Source of the DNA: Protula sp. h YS-2021
Taxonomy: Eukaryota > Annelida > Polychaeta > Sabellida > Serpulidae
DNA length: 64,000 nucleotides
Reading direction: 5' to 3'
Assembly (NCBI GenBank): GCA_949752745.1
Contig: OX457034.1
Location: 32,531,544-32,595,543 of the forward strand
Made by a program: the position numbers and the translations under genes. Position 1 is the stretch's first letter; the number at the start of each line of letters is the position of its first letter. Positions 28,730 through 37,800 of the stretch are shown in pieces. The notes below the pieces were generated by a model, which did no database searches, was not told the DNA's origin, and was given only the letters and a program-made list of their open reading frames with translations.

Positions 28730-29326
28730 AAAGGAATGTATGTATACCTTTAGTAAAATTTGAACTTTATTTCTGGATACAAGCAATCGGTAGCTTCAAC
28801 AAGTATCAACAGAAACAAATCACCAGAAAACATTGATGTAAAAATTCAAAGGTCCAGTACATAATACGGCATATCCTCGTCTCGGACATTTGTCGTTGTC
28901 ATGTATCTGCGCCGTATGTCGAATTATGCTGACACAGTTGACGCCCCACTCTAGCGCTATTACTCTTATATTTATGACTTCCTTAAAATCTAAGCGGTTA
29001 TTGTTGCAAGATCAAAGATTTCAATTTAGTTCGTTCGTTGCATAGACTGCACATCCTAGCTTTTATTTTAGTGTTAATGCATGTTTAACTGGCCAGTCGT
29101 TAACTGGTCAACCGTCAATGATGGATAATGGATTTACAGACATGTCTTGTTATATTTTCCATGTTGATCAAACCAACACAGGTTAAACAAGACCCAAACA
29201 GTCTGAGAAATCTGATAGATTCACAGCAGGTTATATACAATTCCAGTGACATTGAAAAATGGTGTGTAAAATTACTGATAGAGAATTGAATTGGATAGAG
29301 CATTGGTTCGGTAAGCCGAAGGTCCC

Positions 29327-29338
29327 GAGTTCGACTCC
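29327..29338 (+). promoter_or_regulatory. Pol III B-box in tRNA-like head, insert 1
   Basis: GAGTTCGACTCC matches the internal Pol III B-box consensus (GGTTCGANTCC) except for one base near the start. Its position, about 30 bp after the D-arm-like GGATAGAGC, is right for a tRNA-type promoter. The upstream A-box is poor, so promoter activity is doubtful. Confidence 0.55.
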
Positions 29339-29366
29339 AGCTCGGGGCGGCATGCAGGGAATTGAC

Positions 29367-29396
29367 ATTTGCTCAAATTGCCTTGGCTAAGCAAAT
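29367..29396 (+). other. Hairpin in the SINE-like body, insert 1
   Basis: ATTTGCT (29367-29373) and AGCAAAT (29390-29396) are perfect inverted 7-mers with a 16-base loop. The same structure is in insert 2 at 58579-58608. Confidence 0.55.
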
Positions 29397-29606
29397 ACAG
29401 TAGATAAGATCACCTATGAAGGAATTTAAAGTTGACGCCCACTTAGCGTTTCAGCCATCCCTTAAAAAACATTTTAGAAAGAAGTTAGTTTGGGCATCGT
29501 CCAATGACTTTCTTTATTTGAGTTGCCAAAGTCAATAAAATTATTTATTTTTAAACGATCAAAAGTTTCAGGGAGTGAACTCTGTAAAAAAAAAAAAACA
29601 AAAAAA

Positions 29607-29860
29607 CATAGGTTTTGCCTGTAACACTTTGGTCCCTTTTTATTCTATATTGATATTGAATGTTTCAAGTCAAACCGTAAACAAGAAGAAAAAAGTGTAA
29701 GCAACGCCTGTTTTGAAAGATTTACAATGCAGCAATAAATGTTGCAATCACTCACTTTTTCCCACACCACAATCCAATTCAGATGGGAAGGTATGTAGTT
29801 TATAAACAGGCTCGAGCATCCATACAGATAGTGCTGTGCAGGTTATGGCAGTAATACAGT
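29607..29860. other. AT-rich spacer within insert 1, nothing recognised
   Basis: The sequence between the SINE-like tail and the GC-rich segment shows no repeat, RNA gene or coding sequence I recognise. Two substitutions separate it from insert 2 (GGTCCC/GGTTCC and AATGC/AATTC). Confidence 0.6.
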
Positions 29861-30060
29861 TGGCTGAAAGTTGGCTCGGGAGTGCGAGGGCGTAAGCGTT
29901 CCGGTGTTCTTCGGGACCCGGTGGATCGAGCTGGAACTCGGCTGTAGAAAGGCGAAAGGCGGCGTAAAACCCGCCCGGTATGCCGAATCCCCGCCACTGA
30001 CCAATGCACACTGTGGTTGATCATTGACGGTGGCTGGGGTGGCCGTATATACGTCAGGCT
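29861..30060. other. GC-rich, CpG-bearing segment in insert 1
   Basis: A sharp compositional change from the AT-rich surroundings, with many CpG dinucleotides (for example GAGGGCGTAAGCG, TTCTTCGGGACCCGG, AAAGGCGGCGTAAAACCC). Three overlapping minus-strand frames of 74-87 codons are open across it, but their protein sequences show no motif I know, and multi-frame openness is expected from GC-rich DNA. It contains GGATCGAGCTGG, a near miss to a B-box. It may be a fragment of another transposable element, such as a promoter or untranslated region. Confidence 0.6.
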
Positions 30061-30104
30061 TCTGGCAGCAAGCCATAATATATATCCTGCACTGCACGCT
30101 TCAC

Positions 30105-30120
30105 TTTTTTTTTTTTTTTT
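30105..30120 (+). other. T-run (16 T) after the GC-rich segment, insert 1
   Basis: On the plus strand this would end Pol III transcription. On the minus strand it would be an A-rich tail of a retroposed piece lying to its right. The sequence does not decide between the two. The counterpart at 59324-59339 is interrupted by one G. Confidence 0.5.
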
Positions 30121-30321
30121 ACCTTTGATTATGTTTTATTTTATCCAAGAGGTAGGTTATTGTTTCTACTTCATACAAAACTTATGCAAGATTTAATCAT
30201 ATTTTATTGCTGGTGCATGCACATAGAAGGCTCTAGAATATGCACAACAGTATTCCACACTCCTCTAGTATCGCTTGTTCAATGCTCTTTCAATCCAACT
30301 GGACAATCAAAAGCTGTGCGT

Positions 30322-30359
30322 CTCACACTTCTTGATCTCTCTCACACTGCTTGATCTCT
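30322..30359 (+). repeat. Two-copy 19-bp tandem duplication, insert 1
   Basis: CTCACACTTCTTGATCTCT (30322-30340) is followed directly by CTCACACTGCTTGATCTCT (30341-30359), with one mismatch. It is preserved in insert 2 at 59541-59578. Confidence 0.85.
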
Positions 30360-31029
30360 TCAATCATGGCATTCTACCTACGTCAGTTGCAGAGTTACTT
30401 CGGGATTGAAGGCACAGAGTACGATCGTTGTACCTTACTAAGATCGAGGATGTATATTCAGACACCGTAATATCATACTGAATTTTACTTCAGGTTTTAA
30501 ACAAATATTAAGTAGTCTTAAAACTGTTTGATTTTACATACACCGTTTATAAGAGAATGACATTGAAGCATTAACTTTGGCCATTTTTTCTATCTTAAAC
30601 CATTTCAAAGAGAATAAAATACTCAGACAAAAGTACAGATGCTCAATAATCTTTCAGATCAAGGCAGATCGATGAACTTTCTAAAATACATAAACCTATT
30701 TTATTGCTAAACATTAAAATATCTGCAATAAAGAAAATTTTAATGGTTATAAAAGTAAGATTGTAATGTGTGGATAAGTTTGTACAGTGTAGCTAAAGTG
30801 AAAAGGTGGTAGTAGAATTTGCAAAGTGGGGATACCTGCTTGACCTCTTCCGAGGATCATAATTTTAAAACTGATCTATGTGAAAATAAAAGAAGAAAGT
30901 TAATTTTCCTTGGAAAATAATAAAAAGTCAAATATATTGTACTTGCGATTGAAGAAAAATGGGCACGGTTGGGGAGAGGAAGAGCAAAGGAAGACGGATG
31001 TATGTAAATGTCTTGAGTAATAATGTGAA
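30360..31029. other. Unique AT-rich right part of insert 1
   Basis: About 670 bp up to the satellite junction. Apart from a purine-rich stretch near the end (GGGGAGAGGAAGAGCAAAGG), I see no gene, RNA or known repeat. Differences from insert 2 are scattered single substitutions. Confidence 0.6.
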
Positions 31030-31140
31030 ATAGTGAAAGTGGTTAATTTGGTGGATAGGTTAAATTTTGAAAGTGGAATATCTTTAAAAGTATTGGTGAT
31101 AGAGAGACGGGGATTTGACGAGGTGATATGGCGAATATGA
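31030..31140. other. Right junction of insert 1 with private satellite variants
   Basis: The first 100 or so bases after the insert carry GTGAAAGTGG and GGATAGGTT, which I see otherwise only after insert 2. They also carry GGTGATAG and GGGGATTTG, which are family B variants. Further right the half-unit turns to the local family A (AGTCCTGG, AATTAAAATG, CCTGTGAC). The stretch next to the insert therefore keeps an ancestral haplotype. Confidence 0.8.
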
Positions 31141-31824
31141 ATTATGTATGATCCAGTAGTGTTTTTAGGCCATTCTGAGCCCTTTAAATTGCACTTTTAC
31201 AAAGGCAAAGTTTTCTACAGGCGAGTGTTAAATGAATGGTTTTAAGAACAGCGAGATAGTTTTTTTATAAATAGATTTGTCTATTTCTTAGTGATTGGAT
31301 GAATGATCAGATCAGTCCTGGAAAAAACTTCACAATAACTATGTAACTGTTTGATATATTTTTTTAAAGTAAACCTTTGTAACCATATACATCCTTCATG
31401 TTACCAGTTACCAATACAAATATATGTAATGTAAGAAGCTACTAAATTTCAACTTACAATTTAGATGTTTTCAGTATTTTATTTACAGTAGACTTTGTAA
31501 ACCTAAATAATTAAAATGTACTTCTATTTCCAGCCGAGTGTGAGATGTGAGAAATAATTCTGGGGTTACGGTATATACCGCCAACAACTGGAAAAATAAA
31601 AATAAATCAAGGGGTAATGTCATTGAATGTGTGATTTGTTTTAAGAACTACAAAAAGATGTATGTATTCCATAGGTAAAAATTGTAATTTATTTCTGCAT
31701 ACAAACAATATGTATTTGCACCAATTATCAACTCTAAAGAAATCAGGTATTACACATATACCACCGACAAAAATGAAAATCCTGTGACTTTCTCAGTGAA
31801 TTTGTGATATGGTTCAAGAGTTAG

Positions 31825-34800
31825 AAAGGAATGTATGTATACCTTTAGTAAAATTTGAACTTTATTTCTGGATACAAGCAATCGGTAGCTTCAACAAGTA
31901 TCAACAGAAACAAATCACCAGAAAACATTGATGTAAAAATTCAAAGGTCCAGTACATAATACGGCATATCCTCGTCTCGGACATTTGTCGTTGTCATGTA
32001 TCTGCGCCGTATGTCGAATTATGCTGACACAGTTGACGCCCCACTCTAGCGCTATTACTCTTATATTTATGACTTCCTTAAAATCTAAGCGGTTATTGTT
32101 GCAAGATCAAAGATTTCAATTTAGTTCGTTCGTTGCATAGACTGCACATCCTAGCTTTTATTTTAGTGTTAATGCATGTTTAACTGGCCAGTCGTTAACT
32201 GGTCAACCGTCAATGATGGATAATGGATTTACAGACATGTCTTGTTATATTTTCCATGTTGATCAAACCAACACAGGTTAAACAAGACCCAAACAGTCTG
32301 AGAAATCTGATAGATTCACAGCAGGTTATATACAAATAGTGAAAATGGTTAATTTGGTGGATACGTTAAATTTTGAAAGTGGAATATCTTTAAAAGTATT
32401 GGCGATAGAGAGACGGGAATTTGACGAGATGATATGGCGAATATGAATTATGTATGATCCAGTAGTGTTTTTAGGCCATTCTGAGCCCTTTAAATTGCAC
32501 TTTTACAAAGGCAAAGTTTTCTACAGGCGAGTGTTAAATGAATGGTTTTAAGAACAGCGAGATAGTTTTTTTATAAATAGATTTGTCTATTTCTTAGTGA
32601 TTGGATGAATGATCAGATCAGTCCTGGAAAAAACTTCACAATAACTATGTAACTGTTTGATATATTTTTTTAAAGTAAACCTTTGTAACCATATACATCC
32701 TTCATGTTACCAGTTACCAATACAAATATATGTAATGTAAGAAGCTACTAAATTTCAACTTACAATTTAGATGTTTTCAGCATTTTATTTACAGTAGACT
32801 TTGTAAACCTAAATAATTAAAATGTACTTCTATTTCCAGCCGAGTGTGAGATGTGAGAAATAATTCTGGGGTTACGGTATATACCGCCAACAACTGGAAA
32901 AATAAAAATAAATCAAGGGGTAATGTCATTGAATGTGTGATTTGTTTTAAGAACTACAAAAAGATGTATGTATTCCATAGGTAAAAATTGTAATTTATTT
33001 CTGCATACAAACAATATGTATTTGCACCAATTATCAACTCTAAAGAAATCAGGTATTACACATATACCACCGACAAAAATGAAAATCCTGTGACTTTCTC
33101 AGTGAATTTGTGATATGGTTCAAGAGTTAGAAAGGAATGTATGTATACCTTTAGTAAAATTTGAACTTTATTTCTGGATACAAGCAATCGGTAGCTTCAA
33201 CAAGTATCAACAGAAACAAATCACCAGAAAACATTGATGTAAAAATTCAAAGGTCCAGTACATAATACGGCATATCCTCGTCTCGGACATTTGTCGTTGT
33301 CATGTATCTGCGCCGTATGTCGAATTATGCTGACACAGTTGACGCCCCACTCTAGCGCTATTACTCTTATATTTATGACTTCCTTAAAATCTAAGCGGTT
33401 ATTGTTGCAAGATCAAAGATTTCAATTTAGTTCGTTCGTTGCATAGACTGCACATCCTAGCTTTTATTTTAGTGTTAATGCATGTTTAACTGGCCAGTCG
33501 TTAACTGGTCAACCGTCAATGATGGATAATGGATTTACAGACATGTCTTGTTATATTTTCCATGTTGATCAAACCAACACAGGTTAAACAAGACCCAAAC
33601 AGTCTGAGAAATCTGATAGATTCACAGCAGGTTATATACAAATAGTGAAAATGGTTAATTTGGTGGATACGTTAAATTTTGAAAGTGGAATATCTTTAAA
33701 AGTATTGGCGATAGAGAGACGGGAATTTGACGAGATGATATGGCGAATATGAATTATGTATGATCCAGTAGTGTTTTTAGGCCATTCTGAGCCCTTTAAA
33801 TTGCACTTTTACAAAGGCAAAGTTTTCTACAGGCGAGTGTTAAATGAATGGTTTTAAGAACAGCGAGATAGTTTTTTTATAAATAGATTTGTCTATTTCT
33901 TAGTGATTGGATGAATGATCAGATCAGTCCTGGAAAAAACTTCACAATAACTATGTAACTGTTTGATATATTTTTTTAAAGTAAACCTTTGTAACCATAT
34001 ACATCCTTCATGTTACCAGTTACCAATACAAATATATGTAATGTAAGAAGCTACTAAATTTCAACTTACAATTTAGATGTTTTCAGCATTTTATTTACAG
34101 TAGACTTTGTAAACCTAAATAATTAAAATGTACTTCTATTTCCAGCCGAGTGTGAGATGTGAGAAATAATTCTGGGGTTACGGTATATACCGCCAACAAC
34201 TGGAAAAATAAAAATAAATCAAGGGGTAATGTCATTGAATGTGTGATTTGTTTTAAGAACTACAAAAAGATGTATGTATTCCATAGGTAAAAATTGTAAT
34301 TTATTTCTGCATACAAACAATATGTATTTGCACCAATTATCAACTCTAAAGAAATCAGGTATTACACATATACCACCGACAAAAATGAAAATCCTGTGAC
34401 TTTCTCAGTGAATTTGTGATATGGTTCAAGAGTTAGAAAGGAATGTATGTATACCTTTAGTAAAATTTGAACTTTATTTCTGGATACAAGCAATCGGTAG
34501 CTTCAACAAGTATCAACAGAAACAAATCACCAGAAAACATTGATGTAAAAATTCAAAGGTCCAGTACATAATACGGCATATCCTCGTCTCGGACATTTGT
34601 CGTTGTCATGTATCTGCGCCGTATGTCGAATTATGCTGACACAGTTGACGCCCCACTCTAGCGCTATTACTCTTATATTTATGACTTCCTTAAAATCTAA
34701 GCGGTTATTGTTGCAAGATCAAAGATTTCAATTTAGTTCGTTCGTTGCATAGACTGCACATCCTAGCTTTTATTTTAGTGTTAATGCATGTTTAACTGGC

Positions 34801-37800
34801 CAGTCGTTAACTGGTCAACCGTCAATGATGGATAATGGATTTACAGACATGTCTTGTTATATTTTCCATGTTGATCAAACCAACACAGGTTAAACAAGAC
34901 CCAAACAGTCTGAGAAATCTGATAGATTCACAGCAGGTTATATACAAATAGTGAAAATGGTTAATTTGGTGGATACGTTAAATTTTGAAAGTGGAATATC
35001 TTTAAAAGTATTGGCGATAGAGAGACGGGAATTTGACGAGATGATATGGCGAATATGAATTATGTATGATCCAGTAGTGTTTTTAGGCCATTCTGAGCCC
35101 TTTAAATTGCACTTTTACAAAGGCAAAGTTTTCTACAGGCGAGTGTTAAATGAATGGTTTTAAGAACAGCGAGATAGTTTTTTTATAAATAGATTTGTCT
35201 ATTTCTTAGTGATTGGATGAATGATCAGATCAGTCCTGGAAAAAACTTCACAATAACTATGTAACTGTTTGATATATTTTTTTAAAGTAAACCTTTGTAA
35301 CCATATACATCCTTCATGTTACCAGTTACCAATACAAATATATGTAATGTAAGAAGCTACTAAATTTCAACTTACAATTTAGATGTTTTCAGCATTTTAT
35401 TTACAGTAGACTTTGTAAACCTAAATAATTAAAATGTACTTCTATTTCCAGCCGAGTGTGAGATGTGAGAAATAATTCTGGGGTTACGGTATATACCGCC
35501 AACAACTGGAAAAATAAAAATAAATCAAGGGGTAATGTCATTGAATGTGTGATTTGTTTTAAGAACTACAAAAAGATGTATGTATTCCATAGGTAAAAAT
35601 TGTAATTTATTTCTGCATACAAACAATATGTATTTGCACCAATTATCAACTCTAAAGAAATCAGGTATTACACATATACCACCGACAAAAATGAAAATCC
35701 TGTGACTTTCTCAGTGAATTTGTGATATGGTTCAAGAGTTAGAAAGGAATGTATGTATACCTTTAGTAAAATTTGAACTTTATTTCTGGATACAAGCAAT
35801 CGGTAGCTTCAACAAGTATCAACAGAAACAAATCACCAGAAAACATTGATGTAAAAATTCAAAGGTCCAGTACATAATACGGCATATCCTCGTCTCGGAC
35901 ATTTGTCGTTGTCATGTATCTGCGCCGTATGTCGAATTATGCTGACACAGTTGACGCCCCACTCTAGCGCTATTACTCTTATATTTATGACTTCCTTAAA
36001 ATCTAAGCGGTTATTGTTGCAAGATCAAAGATTTCAATTTAGTTCGTTCGTTGCATAGACTGCACATCCTAGCTTTTATTTTAGTGTTAATGCATGTTTA
36101 ACTGGCCAGTCGTTAACTGGTCAACCGTCAATGATGGATAATGGATTTACAGACATGTCTTGTTATATTTTCCATGTTGATCAAACCAACACAGGTTAAA
36201 CAAGACCCAAACAGTCTGAGAAATCTGATAGATTCACAGCAGGTTATATACAAATAGTGAAAATGGTTAATTTGGTGGATACGTTAAATTTTGAAAGTGG
36301 AATATCTTTAAAAGTATTGGCGATAGAGAGACGGGAATTTGACGAGATGATATGGCGAATATGAATTATGTATGATCCAGTAGTGTTTTTAGGCCATTCT
36401 GAGCCCTTTAAATTGCACTTTTACAAAGGCAAAGTTTTCTACAGGCGAGTGTTAAATGAATGGTTTTAAGAACAGCGAGATAGTTTTTTTATAAATAGAT
36501 TTGTCTATTTCTTAGTGATTGGATGAATGATCAGATCAGTCCTGGAAAAAACTTCACAATAACTATGTAACTGTTTGATATATTTTTTTAAAGTAAACCT
36601 TTGTAACCATATACATCCTTCATGTTACCAGTTACCAATACAAATATATGTAATGTAAGAAGCTACTAAATTTCAACTTACAATTTAGATGTTTTCAGCA
36701 TTTTATTTACAGTAGACTTTGTAAACCTAAATAATTAAAATGTACTTCTATTTCCAGCCGAGTGTGAGATGTGAGAAATAATTCTGGGGTTACGGTATAT
36801 ACCGCCAACAACTGGAAAAATAAAAATAAATCAAGGGGTAATGTCATTGAATGTGTGATTTGTTTTAAGAACTACAAAAAGATGTATGTATTCCATAGGT
36901 AAAAATTGTAATTTATTTCTGCATACAAACAATATGTATTTGCACCAATTATCAACTCTAAAGAAATCAGGTATTACACATATACCACCGACAAAAATGA
37001 AAATCCTGTGACTTTCTCAGTGAATTTGTGATATGGTTCAAGAGTTAGAAAGGAATGTATGTATACCTTTAGTAAAATTTGAACTTTATTTCTGGATACA
37101 AGCAATCGGTAGCTTCAACAAGTATCAACAGAAACAAATCACCAGAAAACATTGATGTAAAAATTCAAAGGTCCAGTACATAATACGGCATATCCTCGTC
37201 TCGGACATTTGTCGTTGTCATGTATCTGCGCCGTATGTCGAATTATGCTGACACAGTTGACGCCCCACTCTAGCGCTATTACTCTTATATTTATGACTTC
37301 CTTAAAATCTAAGCGGTTATTGTTGCAAGATCAAAGATTTCAATTTAGTTCGTTCGTTGCATAGACTGCACATCCTAGCTTTTATTTTAGTGTTAATGCA
37401 TGTTTAACTGGCCAGTCGTTAACTGGTCAACCGTCAATGATGGATAATGGATTTACAGACATGTCTTGTTATATTTTCCATGTTGATCAAACCAACACAG
37501 GTTAAACAAGACCCAAACAGTCTGAGAAATCTGATAGATTCACAGCAGGTTATATACAAATAGTGAAAATGGTTAATTTGGTGGATACGTTAAATTTTGA
37601 AAGTGGAATATCTTTAAAAGTATTGGCGATAGAGAGACGGGAATTTGACGAGATGATATGGCGAATATGAATTATGTATGATCCAGTAGTGTTTTTAGGC
37701 CATTCTGAGCCCTTTAAATTGCACTTTTACAAAGGCAAAGTTTTCTACAGGCGAGTGTTAAATGAATGGTTTTAAGAACAGCGAGATAGTTTTTTTATAA

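Larger units (their letters stand above)
1..29240. repeat. Satellite array block 1, 22 complete 1306-bp units plus the 511-bp left half of a split unit
   Basis: Head-to-tail, same-orientation copies of a unit of about 1306 bp. Unit starts, in the phase AAAGGAATG, are 1, 1307, 2613, 3918, 5224, 6531, 7837, 9142, 10448, 11755, 13061, 14367, 15673, 16979, 18285, 19591, 20897, 22203, 23508, 24814, 26119, 27425 and 28730 (split at 29240). The spacing is 1305-1307 bp and varies only by single-base indels. Units differ at very few positions, so identity between copies is clearly above 98%. The phase is arbitrary, because the array continues beyond the left edge. No long open frame persists across units. 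Most units in this block carry GAGGTGATA at about unit position 600; units 1, 13061, 23508 and 27425 carry GAGATGATA instead. Confidence 0.98.
29281..29606 (+). mobile_element. tRNA-derived SINE-like element in insert 1
   Basis: The head resembles a tRNA 3' two-thirds: AATTGGATAGAGC is like a D-arm, TTCGG-TAAG-CCGAA is an anticodon-arm-like hairpin (29307-29320), and GAGTTCGACTCC (29327-29338) matches the Pol III B-box. It is followed by CTCGGGGC. The body has a hairpin with arms ATTTGCT/AGCAAAT (29367-29396) and ends in an A-rich tail (A13, C, A7 at 29586-29606). A length of about 325 bp suits a tRNA-type SINE. The A-box is degenerate, and I cannot name the family. A poly(A)-tailed retroposon copied by a LINE is the expected mechanism for this class. 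Confidence 0.68.
29241..31029 (+). mobile_element. Insert 1: non-satellite composite insertion, about 1.79 kb
   Basis: The satellite runs to TATATACAA at 29240, is interrupted, and resumes at ATAGTGAAA (31030). The flanking half-units total 511 + 795 = 1306 bp, so one unit was split without loss. Only AA is shared at both junctions, which is a 2-bp target duplication at most or plain microhomology. No convincing terminal inverted repeats are visible (TTC at one end, GAA at the other). Contents in order: a tRNA-derived SINE-like element (about 29281-29606), a spacer, a GC-rich segment, a T-run, a 19-bp tandem duplication, and AT-rich unique DNA to the right junction. No transposase or reverse transcriptase is present, so if mobile it is non-autonomous; it may also be several nested pieces. 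Confidence 0.85.

Noticed and set aside
29115..29303. 62-codon minus-strand frame (also 58327-58515)
   Set aside because: It straddles the satellite/insert junction and the tRNA-like head, so it is a chance opening.
29281..29348. Functional tRNA gene
   Set aside because: The acceptor stem and D-arm are not intact, the anticodon loop is too short and the T-arm does not fold normally; a SINE head fits better.
29999..30030. Inverted match TCATTGACGG between the insert and the satellite unit
   Set aside because: Only about 10 bases; expected by chance in sequences of this length.
29748..30097. Three overlapping minus-strand frames over the GC-rich segment (also 58967-59316)
   Set aside because: Three frames open over the same DNA is a composition effect. 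No domain, motif or start context supports any of them, and the two copies differ too little to test selection.
30160..30354. Plus-strand open frame of 64 codons, 90 codons in insert 2 (59301-59573)
   Set aside because: The extra length in insert 2 comes from reading through the T-run. The frame crosses the 19-bp duplication and has no recognisable protein features.
29241..31029. Helitron or terminal-inverted-repeat DNA transposon
   Set aside because: There is no CTRR end with a preceding hairpin, no TC start next to an A/T target, and the ends share only TTC/GAA. At most a 2-bp target duplication.
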